A stretch of DNA of 34,373 bases from Bacteroidales bacterium (GTDB lineage: Bacteria; Bacteroidota; Bacteroidia; Bacteroidales; Muribaculaceae). Below are positions 1-7,756 of the stretch, one piece after another. The notes beneath the pieces were generated by a model. That model did no database searches, was not told where the DNA came from, and saw only the letters and a program-made list of their open reading frames with translations. The stretch covers positions 1 to 34,373 of the forward strand of contig JAJBUH010000050.1 of assembly GCA_020860445.1 (NCBI GenBank), written 5' to 3'. The position numbers and the translations under genes are program-made. The first letter of the stretch is position 1. Every line of letters starts with the position of its first letter.

Positions 1-1099
1 CCAAAATACCCTAATTTTTTTAGACGAGATCCAACAATATCCCCAATACTTTACTCTGCTCAAGTTCTTCCGCGAGGATCATAGATATAGATTTGTTTCA
101 AGTGGAAGCTTGCTTGGCACAAAACTTCGCAAAACCACCTCATTGCCCGTGGGCAGTGTCATTATAAAACAAATGTGCCAACTCGATTTTGAAGAGTTCC
201 TCATAGCCAATGGCATGGGGCATGAGGCAATTGAAGGATTGAGGCAGAAATATTTTAAGAGAGAAGCCCTGGATGAATCGATGCACAAATACGTACTGGA
301 TTTATTCCGCAGATATCTGCTTGTAGGGGGGCTGCCCGATGCCGTCAATACATATCTGAGTACTCATAACATAATGCTGGTGCGTGATGTGCACAATAGC
401 ATTATGGAGATGTATCGCGCGGATGCCTCTAAATATGAAAAAGAGGCAATGCGTAAATTGTTAATTCGCAAGATATATGACATGATACCCTCTCAGCTCG
501 AGAATAAGAAAAAGAGGATGGTGTTCAGAGACATACGCGATCGAAAAGGGGACAGGTTTGAAACCTATCTTGAAGAATTTGAATACCTCACTACCTCAGG
601 GATAGCCATAGAAGTTAAGGCCATCTCTAATCCGGCTTATCCATTGGCTGAGTCTATGCAGAAAAATCTGCTAAAGCTCTATCTCAATGATGTGGGCCTC
701 TTCACTGCCCAACTTTATGGAGCCGATATCACTCCTGTCCTTAATGATGAAGAAAGCATAAATTTAGGATCGGTTTACGAAAATGTAGTGGCGCAGCAGC
801 TCAAGGCGCAAGGTCGCGAAGTTTTTTACTACGATAATCGTCATAAGGGTGAAGTGGATTATCTCATTGACAATCCTGCCAATGCGAGTACCTTGCCAAT
901 TGAGGTAAAGTCTGGTAAAGATTATAAGCGCCACAGTGCGCTCACCAATGTGGTGTCCAACCCAGATTACCATATCAAGGAGGCTATAGGACTCTCAAAT
1001 GCGCGTGAGGTCGAGCGAGATGGAAAAATCACCTATCTCCCAATCTATTTTTCAACCTTCCTCTCCGACCTCCCCAACCCTCAAAACATATATTTCTAA
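1..1099 (+). CDS. AAA_14/DUF4143 family ATPase, 5' end cut off by window edge
   Basis: The reading frame is open from the first base (first full codon at 2) and ends at TAA 1097-1099, giving 365 visible residues. The true start and the Walker A motif lie to the left of the window; a TTG at 110 is only an internal codon. The visible part begins with a Walker B motif (LIFLDEIQQ, residues 4-12) and a sensor-like segment (FVSSGSLLG). The C-terminal half has DUF4143 character and ends with a PD-(D/E)XK-like core: GEVDYLID followed by LPIEVKSGKDYK. Family knowledge: these ATPases are abundant in gut Bacteroidales and archaea, often in many copies, and their cellular role is unknown. It lies in the same orientation as three further ATPases, of which 4687-5982 has the same architecture. 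The family call is firm; the function is not. Confidence 0.85.
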   Translation, partial: QNTLIFLDEIQQYPQYFTLLKFFREDHRYRFVSSGSLLGTKLRKTTSLPVGSVIIKQMCQLDFEEFLIANGMGHEAIEGLRQKYFKREALDESMHKYVLDLFRRYLLVGGLPDAVNTYLSTHNIMLVRDVHNSIMEMYRADASKYEKEAMRKLLIRKIYDMIPSQLENKKKRMVFRDIRDRKGDRFETYLEEFEYLTTSGIAIEVKAISNPAYPLAESMQKNLLKLYLNDVGLFTAQLYGADITPVLNDEESINLGSVYENVVAQQLKAQGREVFYYDNRHKGEVDYLIDNPANASTLPIEVKSGKDYKRHSALTNVVSNPDYHIKEAIGLSNAREVERDGKITYLPIYFSTFLSDLPNPQNIYF

Positions 1100-1164
1100 T
1101 TTCTTATCCCATCGAACACCACCCTTTGGGTTTAGTCCTTTGGATTGAAACCTTCCCCATAGGA

Positions 1165-1196
1165 TTTGTAGGATTGGAGAAAAATGATTAATTTTG
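1165..1196 (+). promoter_or_regulatory. Bacteroidetes-type promoter of the first nuclease-ATPase
   Basis: A TTTG box at 1165-1168 is followed after exactly 20 nt by TAATTTTG at 1189-1196, matching the TTTG/TAnnTTTG consensus of the Bacteroidetes primary sigma factor. The expected transcript start is near 1203, leaving about a 28-nt leader before the ATG at 1231. The surrounding 41 bp (1163-1203) recur without a mismatch at 2860-2900 in front of the paralogous gene. Confidence 0.7.
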
Positions 1197-1230
1197 CCAA
1201 AACAAGGAAAACAATGAAAAGTAGGTATGT

Positions 1231-2832
1231 ATGATTAAGAAAAAGATAAAATACCCCATTGGATGGCAGTCCTTTGAAAAAATTAGGACTCAAGGAGCCT
1301 TATATGTAGATAAGACTGGCGTTATTGCAGAATTATTGGAATATGAGCGCTATGTATTCCTGTCGCGCCCGCGTAGATTTGGTAAGAGCCTTCTATTGTC
1401 GACCATTGAGGCTTATTACCAAGGGAAGAAACATTTGTTTGAAGGATTGGAAATAAGCAAGTACGAGGAGAAATGGGAGGCATACCCTGTGCTGCATTTT
1501 GATTTAAGTGGAGAGGAAGCCAACAAGCCGGAAAAACTTGAAGAATATCTTCTTAAGAAAATTAATGAATACGAGAGTCTATACGGAGTTTGCATCGGCG
1601 ATGATGTCACGAGCGCCGGAGGGCGCTTCGGGTGGTTGATTCAAAAGATAAGCAAAGCCACAGGCAAAGGCTGCGTGATTCTGGTTGACGAGTATGACAA
1701 AGGCATTCAGGAAACCATCCACGACAAAGAGGCGTTGGAAAGGAATCAATCCCTATTGCGCCCCTTCTTTTCCCAGCTGAAAGCCCAAGACCAATACATC
1801 CAGTTCGCCATGGTCACTGGCGTGGCCAGATTCAGGCACTACACTCTGTTCTCTGGGGCCAACAATCTAAATGACATTTCCTTCATGGAGGATTACGCAA
1901 CAATTTGTGGGTTTACTCTTGATGAGGTGAAAGAATATTTTCAGGAAGGAATAAATGAAATATCAGTCCGATATGGCCTCTCTCAAGGAGAAACTATTCA
2001 GAACCTGCTTCAAAAATATGACGGATACAGATTCTCTGCGAAGAAAGTTAAGGTTCTAAATCCATTTAGTATCCTCAATGCCCTTAGCAAGAAGCAGTTT
2101 GACGAATACTGGCTGATGTCGGGCACGTCGAAAGTATTCATTGATTTCCTCAAGAAGGCCACTTACGACCTGTCCCAAATCCACCAGATCAAGGCCACCA
2201 CGGCGAGGCTCAGCCGTCTCTATGATGACAATGATCCGGTGCCCTTGCTTTACCAGACTGGGTACTTGACCATAGCCGACTTTGACCTTCGCCTCAACAT
2301 GTATCAGCTGAAAATCCCCAACGGAGAGGTGCGCGGGGCCTTATTCCAAGATCTCGCCCCGATGTACCTGGGAATTCCATCCACCAAAGGCAGGGAGAAG
2401 GCGCTGAAGCTGCGCCGTTGCCTTGAAGATTGCGACCTTGAAGAATTTGTGCGAACACTTGATTCGCTGATTGCCGATGTGCCATACCCGATTTTCGACA
2501 AGGACAGCAAAGAGAGCGCCTACCACTTAATTGTCTACTGTCTTTGCCTGGCAATTGGCGTAGACAACCGCTGCGATGAGCCGATGGCAGACGGTCGCCC
2601 CGATTTGGTGGCTTTCACCGAAAAGTATATCTATATCATCGAATTCAAACTCAACCAGTCGGCCGAATCGGCCTTGAAGCAGATTGAGGACAATGGCTAC
2701 GCTCGGCCTTACCTCAACGACGGGCGTCCCGTCTACCGCATCGGAGCCTCCTTCTCGTCAGAAAAGCGCAACATCAAGCGTTGGCTCGTCCAAAAACCCG
2801 ATGGCCAAATCACCGAAATCAAGATAGGGTAA
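1231..2832 (+). CDS. AAA-ATPase-like / PD-(D/E)XK nuclease superfamily protein (533 aa)
   Basis: This protein has an N-terminal AAA-ATPase-like domain and a C-terminal PD-(D/E)XK nuclease-like domain. The nucleotide-binding loop is the family's variant Walker A, RPRRFGKS (residues 46-53, Lys52), and Walker B is VILVDEYDK (149-157). The C-terminal nuclease-like core is PDLVAF...IYIIEFKL, with Asp458, Glu471 and Lys473 as the D-ExK residues. No signal peptide or membrane segment is seen, so it should be cytoplasmic. The ATG at 1231 follows a good promoter by about 28 nt; an ATG at 1227 is out of frame. It is a full-length paralog of the next gene (2919-4493), with conserved motifs throughout. 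Families of this type occur in many copies per genome in gut Bacteroidales. Defence or mobile-element roles have been suspected, but none can be shown here. Confidence 0.88.
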   Translation: MIKKKIKYPIGWQSFEKIRTQGALYVDKTGVIAELLEYERYVFLSRPRRFGKSLLLSTIEAYYQGKKHLFEGLEISKYEEKWEAYPVLHFDLSGEEANKPEKLEEYLLKKINEYESLYGVCIGDDVTSAGGRFGWLIQKISKATGKGCVILVDEYDKGIQETIHDKEALERNQSLLRPFFSQLKAQDQYIQFAMVTGVARFRHYTLFSGANNLNDISFMEDYATICGFTLDEVKEYFQEGINEISVRYGLSQGETIQNLLQKYDGYRFSAKKVKVLNPFSILNALSKKQFDEYWLMSGTSKVFIDFLKKATYDLSQIHQIKATTARLSRLYDDNDPVPLLYQTGYLTIADFDLRLNMYQLKIPNGEVRGALFQDLAPMYLGIPSTKGREKALKLRRCLEDCDLEEFVRTLDSLIADVPYPIFDKDSKESAYHLIVYCLCLAIGVDNRCDEPMADGRPDLVAFTEKYIYIIEFKLNQSAESALKQIEDNGYARPYLNDGRPVYRIGASFSSEKRNIKRWLVQKPDGQITEIKIG

Positions 2833-2861
2833 TTATCCAAAGATTTAAAACCAATTATTGA

Positions 2862-2893
2862 TTTGTAGGATTGGAGAAAAATGATTAATTTTG
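2862..2893 (+). promoter_or_regulatory. Duplicate promoter of the second nuclease-ATPase
   Basis: TTTG at 2862-2865 and TAATTTTG at 2886-2893 are separated by 20 nt. The segment 2860-2900 is identical over 41 bp to 1163-1203. The expected transcript start near 2900 leaves a short A-rich leader of about 19 nt before ATG 2919. Confidence 0.7.
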
Positions 2894-2918
2894 CCAAAAC
2901 GGAAATACAAAGATTGAA

Positions 2919-4493
2919 ATGGCAGAATTGATTTATCCCATTGGTGTGCAGTCATTCGAGAATCTTCGCGAATGGGGCATGACTTATGTAGATAAGACTG
3001 GGTATCTGTCACAACTTAGGTTGCAGGGTGGTTGCTACTTCTTATCTCGTCCGAGGCGCTTTGGCAAGAGCCTATGGCTCTCCATGCTTGAGGCTTTCTT
3101 TTCGGGACGAAAGGACCTATTTGAGGGATTAAAGATTGCCGACATAGAGAAGGAGTGGAAGAAATTTCCTGTACTCCATTTTGACCTGAGCCAATGCGAG
3201 GCCTCGTCGCCATCGACCCTCAGGGCTGACTTACGTGCCCTGCTTGAAGAATACGAGCTTAAATATGGCATAGAGGTTACTAACACAAAAGCCACGTTGG
3301 GTGTAAGGTTTAGTCGCCTTATACAAGGTATCCGACAAGCCACGGGCGAGAGGGTAGTTGTGCTAATTGATGAGTATGACAAAGGGTTGCTTGAGACCAT
3401 CCATGACGAAAAGAAACTGGAGGCCAATCGTCGTATTCTGCGTAATTTCTACTCACAATTAAAGTCCAAAAACAAAGACTTACAATTTGTGTTTATCACG
3501 GGCGTGTCAAGATTTAAACACTTGACAATATTCTCAGGACTTAACAATCTTGATGACTTATCGCTCGATGAACGCTTTGCCAGCATCTGTGGCATTTCTG
3601 AGGCTGAGAGCCTACATTATTTTAAAGAGGGAATACAAACTCTTGCCGACGCTAATGGCTTGACCTTTGATGGTGCTCAACAGCGCCTTAAGCAAAAATA
3701 TGATGGATACAGATTCACCGAGGCTGAAGAGTACGTCTACAATCCCTTCAGTCTCCTCTCTGCTTTGGATCGCAAGAAGCTGGTGAATTATTGGCTTATG
3801 ACTGGCACCCCACAGGTATTCATGACTTATTTGCGGCAAAGTAATTTTGATATCCTTGAGCTCACCAAAGAATGGGTTACCGCTGAGGCCCTGTCAAGCA
3901 TATTCGATAAGAACAATCCCATACCTCTGCTTTTCCAAACCGGCTATCTCACGGTAAGGGATGCCCGAGGCAACCTTTATCAGATGGGTATACCCAATGG
4001 TGAAGTGCATAGCGCCTTGGCCAATGATTTACTGCCAGTATATATGGGTATCAATCCCAATCAAGTACCTATTTTGCTTTTGGAGCTTCAAGAAAAGGTA
4101 TTGGCAGGAGATGTGGAAGGCTGGGTTGAAGTGTTGCGCTCAATGTTCGCTTCTGCGCCCTATCAATTGATGAAGGAGGGCGAAAAACAGACTGTGGAAA
4201 GATTCTTCCACTTGATGGTCTATCAAACATTTATCATGATGGGAATTGATGCCAGGCCAGAATTAAGCATGAGCGGTGGTTCGGCTGATTTAGTGGCATT
4301 GACACCAGAGATTATTTATGTAATAGAGTTTAAGCTCAACCGCTCTGCCGCCTCAGCACTCAAGCAAATCAACGATAGCGGATACGCCATACCATATCTC
4401 CACGATGGGCGCAAAATAATCAAAGTTGGAATCTCCTTCAGTTCCAAGACTCGCACCATCTCAGGCAAACCAGCCATAGAGAAGGTAGATTGA
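2919..4493 (+). CDS. AAA-ATPase-like / PD-(D/E)XK nuclease superfamily protein, paralog (524 aa)
   Basis: It has the same architecture as the preceding gene. The variant Walker A is RPRRFGKS (residues 44-51, Lys50), Walker B is VVLIDEYDK (147-155), and an ITGVSRF segment resembles a sensor motif. A C-terminal nuclease-like core has ADLVAL...IYVIEFKL with Asp457, Glu470 and Lys472. The C-terminal stretch NRSAASALKQINDSGYA closely matches NQSAESALKQIEDNGYA of its neighbour, so the two are clear paralogs, although the middle of the proteins has diverged. It is predicted to be cytoplasmic, with no signal peptide. The 86-nt gap after the previous gene holds its own promoter, so this gene is probably an independent transcription unit rather than an operon partner. 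Function is unknown. Confidence 0.88.
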   Translation: MAELIYPIGVQSFENLREWGMTYVDKTGYLSQLRLQGGCYFLSRPRRFGKSLWLSMLEAFFSGRKDLFEGLKIADIEKEWKKFPVLHFDLSQCEASSPSTLRADLRALLEEYELKYGIEVTNTKATLGVRFSRLIQGIRQATGERVVVLIDEYDKGLLETIHDEKKLEANRRILRNFYSQLKSKNKDLQFVFITGVSRFKHLTIFSGLNNLDDLSLDERFASICGISEAESLHYFKEGIQTLADANGLTFDGAQQRLKQKYDGYRFTEAEEYVYNPFSLLSALDRKKLVNYWLMTGTPQVFMTYLRQSNFDILELTKEWVTAEALSSIFDKNNPIPLLFQTGYLTVRDARGNLYQMGIPNGEVHSALANDLLPVYMGINPNQVPILLLELQEKVLAGDVEGWVEVLRSMFASAPYQLMKEGEKQTVERFFHLMVYQTFIMMGIDARPELSMSGGSADLVALTPEIIYVIEFKLNRSAASALKQINDSGYAIPYLHDGRKIIKVGISFSSKTRTISGKPAIEKVD

Positions 4494-4515
4494 AAACACA
4501 GAGCAAAATAAAATC

Positions 4516-4543
4516 GCCTCCTATTTGAGCATCGTTGGGAGGC
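4516..4543 (+). terminator. Weak hairpin after the second nuclease-ATPase
   Basis: GCCTCC (4516-4521) pairs with GGAGGC (4538-4543) across a 16-nt loop, 22 nt after the stop codon. No T-run follows, so termination here is uncertain. Confidence 0.25.
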
Positions 4544-4604
4544 TTGGGGGAGTAATTAGTCCAGAAAGAGAATCAAAGTAGTATTTGGGAAATAAAAAAA
4601 TCGT

Positions 4605-4650
4605 CCACAGACGAAAAAATCTGGATTTTAACAGAAAAATTCGTCTGTGG
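4605..4650 (+). promoter_or_regulatory. Inverted repeat over the promoter of the second AAA_14 ATPase
   Basis: CCACAGACGAA (4605-4615) and its exact reverse complement TTCGTCTGTGG (4640-4650) are separated by 24 nt. The right arm covers the place where the -33 box should lie relative to the -7 box at 4664-4671. This position suits a repressor operator or a 5' regulatory structure. The regulator is unknown. Confidence 0.45.
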
Positions 4651-4663
4651 GCGAAAAATTTTG

Positions 4664-4671
4664 TATATTTG
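4664..4671 (+). promoter_or_regulatory. Promoter -7 box that sets the start of the second AAA_14 ATPase
   Basis: TATATTTG matches TAnnTTTG. The expected transcript start, about 8-10 nt downstream, lies at 4678-4681, after the in-frame ATG at 4585. This favours ATG 4687 as the true start with a very short leader. There is no clean TTTG at -33; that position is covered by the inverted repeat arm. Confidence 0.5.
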
Positions 4672-4686
4672 CAGAAAAATTCAACT

Positions 4687-5982
4687 ATGGACGAAAAAAT
4701 TTCATTGACATCCGAACAAATGCTTGAGATATTACGCCGATACAATTTTTGGGATGGGCAATGGCCTAATCTTGGATTTGAGCGATTGTCCTATCTTGAC
4801 CGATTGGAGAGCGCCGCCGGCAGCAGATTGATAAAAATACTGGTGGGACAGCGGCGTGTGGGGAAAAGCTATTTGTTGCGCCAATTGGCTTTCCGACTTG
4901 TGGGCAAAGGAGTGAATCCTCGGAATTTGTTCTTCTTGAACAAAGAGTTCACTGATTTCGACTTTGTTGCCAATTATCATGATTTGGTGAATATCTTTAA
5001 GCTGTATTTGTCGGAATTGAAACCGCAAGGTCGAATCTACCTATTCATTGATGAGATACAAAACATCGAGGGATGGGAGAAATTTGTGAATTCTTATTCC
5101 CAGGATTATACTGGTGAATATGAGCTGTTCATCAGCGGTTCTAATTCCAACCTGTTGTCTGGCGAACTGGCCACCCTACTCTCGGGGCGTTTCATCCAAC
5201 TAAAGGTTTATCCATTCTCCTATGATGAATATGCCAATTGCAAAGAGCTGGAAGTGGATAGGCAATCCTATATGCGATATATGGCTGATACTGGAATGCC
5301 AGAAACCCTTTGGCTCCCCAATGAGGAAATCAAGACCTCGTATATGCAGAGCCTAAAGGATACTATTGTGTTACGCGACATTATCACTCGCAAAGCGGTC
5401 AAGGATCCTCAGCTTCTCGACTTGCTCTTTGCCTTTGCAGCCAACTCCGCCTCTAATCTTATCTCGATTACTAACATCGCCAATTACATATCCTCAAACC
5501 GGTATAAGACGAGCTATGAGACAGTAGACAAGTACTTGGGATATTTTGCCGAGGCGTTCACTATCCTCAGTGTTGAGCGTTACAATCTCGAAGGCAAGGA
5601 GATTCTCAATGGCCCACGCAAGTATTATCTCAACGACCAAGGATTCCGCAATTATCTCTACCGAGGATACGCTCATGGCATAGGGTATCAGCTGGAAAAT
5701 CTGGTATACATCGAGCTGCTGCGTCACGGCTACGATGTATATGTCGGAGCCTTGCCAAAGGCAGAGATAGATTTTGTCGCCATCAAGGGCGATCGCAAAA
5801 TCTATATCCAAGTGACCTACCTGATGGAAGACCCCGATACCCAGCAGCGCGAATACAAGCCCCTGCTCTCCATCCGCGACAATTATGAAAAGTGGGTAGT
5901 GAGCCTCGATGACCTCCCTCGCCCCAACATCAACGGAATCCTCAACATCCCCGCCTGGACCCTTATCAACCATTTGGATTGA
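4687..5982 (+). CDS. AAA_14/DUF4143 family ATPase (431 aa from ATG 4687)
   Basis: The frame is open from an ATG at 4585, but the promoter at 4664-4671 and the non-conserved, lysine/arginine-rich extra 34 residues make ATG 4687 the better start. Residues from there: Walker A GQRRVGKSY (54-62), Walker B IYLFIDEIQ (117-125), and a sensor-like segment FISGSNSNLLSGEL (148-161). The DUF4143 region runs about 215-385 and ends in a PD-(D/E)XK-like fold, AEIDFVAI...IYIQVTYL. The usual ExK is replaced by QVT, a variant common in this branch, so nuclease activity is doubtful. No signal peptide is present. It shares architecture with the truncated ATPase at the left edge. It is convergent with the GH43 gene; a palindromic repeat fills the gap between them. 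Confidence 0.87.
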   Translation: MDEKISLTSEQMLEILRRYNFWDGQWPNLGFERLSYLDRLESAAGSRLIKILVGQRRVGKSYLLRQLAFRLVGKGVNPRNLFFLNKEFTDFDFVANYHDLVNIFKLYLSELKPQGRIYLFIDEIQNIEGWEKFVNSYSQDYTGEYELFISGSNSNLLSGELATLLSGRFIQLKVYPFSYDEYANCKELEVDRQSYMRYMADTGMPETLWLPNEEIKTSYMQSLKDTIVLRDIITRKAVKDPQLLDLLFAFAANSASNLISITNIANYISSNRYKTSYETVDKYLGYFAEAFTILSVERYNLEGKEILNGPRKYYLNDQGFRNYLYRGYAHGIGYQLENLVYIELLRHGYDVYVGALPKAEIDFVAIKGDRKIYIQVTYLMEDPDTQQREYKPLLSIRDNYEKWVVSLDDLPRPNINGILNIPAWTLINHLD

Positions 5983-6052
5983 AACCCTTACGGTGTAGCC
6001 ATCCGGGCGACCTCCATATTTTAACTTCTAAATGAGCCCTTACTTACGAATC

Positions 6053-6154
6053 GCCTCGGAGAGGCGTAACATTGTTAGCCCCAGGTTGCCGCAGTGCGAA
6101 GCGCTGCGGCAACCTGGGGTCAGCAATTCCCACGCCTACGAGCCTCGGAGAGGC
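6053..6154. repeat. REP-like palindromic element between convergent genes
   Basis: A perfect 16-bp inverted repeat (arms 6079-6094 and 6104-6119, 9-nt loop) is flanked by two copies of GCCTCGGAGAGGC (6053-6065 and 6142-6154), each itself able to form a small hairpin. The symmetry continues imperfectly beyond the central arms. It sits between the stop codons of the convergent ATPase and GH43 genes and could act as a two-way terminator or 3'-end stabiliser. Its modular build suggests a dispersed genomic repeat. Confidence 0.75.
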
Positions 6155-6172
6155 TCAACAATTAAGGGCCAC

Positions 6173-7747
6173 TTAGCGTGGGCCGTCGTGGGTGTAGAGG
6201 AAGTGGGAGAAGGAGGCAGAGGCAGAAGATGGGGGAGGGGTGAGGGAGTAGGTGTAGAGGCCGAGGCGGGAGCCTTTCCAGTTGCCCTCGGTTTGGGCGA
6301 AGGGGAGGGAGAGAGGGAGATACTCTGAGCCATCGAGGCTGTAGGAATATTGGTTTTGGCGGTTGGCAGTGTCATAAGTTAGGCGCAGGTAGAGAGTAGT
6401 GATGCCGGTGGGGAGGGTGGCGATTTGGGTGGTTTCGCCATCCTTTTCGAAATAGACATGCCAATCCTGTCCGTCAAATTCCGCGCCAGCTCCCACATTG
6501 GCCGAGCCGATGCATAGGATGCCGGCTCGCTGACTAGCAGCCATGTGGGTGATATCGATGGCAGTCTCGACAGTGCCGTTGTAGCCCATCATCTTTTGTG
6601 TGAGCTGATTGCGAGCGCCCTTGAGCGAGGGGGCTTGGAGGGGTGCAATCGAGAGCCATCCCGGCTTTCGAGATAGGGAGAAACGCGACATGTCTGGGTT
6701 ATGGTTGAACTGCCAATGCACGGCTATCTCCGAGCCAGAAAAATCATCGCTTGTCTGCAGCTCAAAGAATTGCTGCGATGCGCCAGTGGCTGGCTTGGCG
6801 ACGATTTGCATCGGTTCGCCCACGCCATTGCCATCATAGTCAGCGCCGCATTGCGGAAAACCATCAACCCAATGTACTGGCTGCAGATGCACCACGCGCC
6901 CAAGCACCGGCGTCGACTGGAAATGATAAAACCACCATTCGCCATCGGGCGTATCGACATAAGCTCCCTGATGCGGACCATTGATGTCGGTTGAGCCTTG
7001 CTCGAGAGTGCGCACTCCCTCATAAGGGCCGTAGATACTGGAAGAGCGCAACACCGTCTGCCATCCTGTGCTTACGCCTCCCTCTGGAATGCTCAGATAA
7101 TAATATCCGTCCTTTTTGAATAGCTTAGTGCCCTCGGCCACTGGCCCATGATACACTTCGATGCCATCATCCAAGAGTTGCATGCCATCGGGACTCATCC
7201 TGTGCATATAGATAGGTCCACCGCCAAGCTCGCTGCGCCCCAGATAGGCATTGCCATCCTCGTCCCACAGCGGACATGGATCCTCCCAACCGCTTACAGC
7301 CTTGATGACCCTCGGCGCAGTCCAAGGTCCGGCAGGGTCGATGGCAGTGGTGACCCACAGGCCCTCGTTAGGCGAACAAACATAGATATAATATGTGCCG
7401 TCGTGATAACGCAGAGCGGGAGCCCAGGTGCCCTCGCCATACTTCTCCATATCGGCATAGCCGTCAGAGGCGAGGCTGTCGTGCACGCGAGCGATAACCC
7501 TCCAGTTGACCATGTCGGTTGATTCCAGTATGGGCATGCCCATGAAATGAAATTCAGAGCAAGTGAGATAATACTTGTCGCCCACGCGAATCACATCCGG
7601 GTCAGAATAGTCGGCATTGAGCACCGGATTGGCAAAAGTGCCATCTCCCAAGTCGCCCCAGCGAGGGGCGCCCCCAAAGGATAAGAGCGGCATTAGAGCC
7701 GCTCCTATCAATATGAGACTGAGAATAGAAAAAGCCCTATTCTTCAT
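6173..7747 (-). CDS. Glycoside hydrolase family 43 (xylosidase/arabinofuranosidase type), secreted, 524 aa
   Basis: An N-terminal signal peptide (about residues 1-26) sends it across the inner membrane. A five-bladed GH43 catalytic domain follows. It has the YSDPD motif (47-51; Asp49 is the expected base), WEDPCPLWDEDGNAYL with the pKa-modulating Asp156, and AEGTKLF with the general acid Glu205. WAPALRYHDGTYYIY (108-122) is also typical. The C-terminal part, about 320-520, resembles the concanavalin-like accessory domain of beta-xylosidase-type GH43 enzymes. The family removes terminal xylose or arabinose; the specificity here is not decidable. Its start lies 9 nt after the GH36 stop, so it is the last gene of the leftward operon arm. 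A short A-rich stretch precedes ATG 7747. Confidence 0.9.
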   Translation of the reverse strand: MKNRAFSILSLILIGAALMPLLSFGGAPRWGDLGDGTFANPVLNADYSDPDVIRVGDKYYLTCSEFHFMGMPILESTDMVNWRVIARVHDSLASDGYADMEKYGEGTWAPALRYHDGTYYIYVCSPNEGLWVTTAIDPAGPWTAPRVIKAVSGWEDPCPLWDEDGNAYLGRSELGGGPIYMHRMSPDGMQLLDDGIEVYHGPVAEGTKLFKKDGYYYLSIPEGGVSTGWQTVLRSSSIYGPYEGVRTLEQGSTDINGPHQGAYVDTPDGEWWFYHFQSTPVLGRVVHLQPVHWVDGFPQCGADYDGNGVGEPMQIVAKPATGASQQFFELQTSDDFSGSEIAVHWQFNHNPDMSRFSLSRKPGWLSIAPLQAPSLKGARNQLTQKMMGYNGTVETAIDITHMAASQRAGILCIGSANVGAGAEFDGQDWHVYFEKDGETTQIATLPTGITTLYLRLTYDTANRQNQYSYSLDGSEYLPLSLPFAQTEGNWKGSRLGLYTYSLTPPPSSASASFSHFLYTHDGPR

Positions 7748-7756
7748 TTTTCATTT

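Noticed and set aside
110..112. TTG at 110 as the start of the first ATPase
   Set aside because: The frame is open to the left edge and already encodes the Walker B motif, so 110 is internal.
4585..4686. ATG 4585 as the start of the second AAA_14 ATPase
   Set aside because: It lies upstream of the best promoter -7 box, and the extra 34 residues are basic and non-domain; ATG 4687 fits better.
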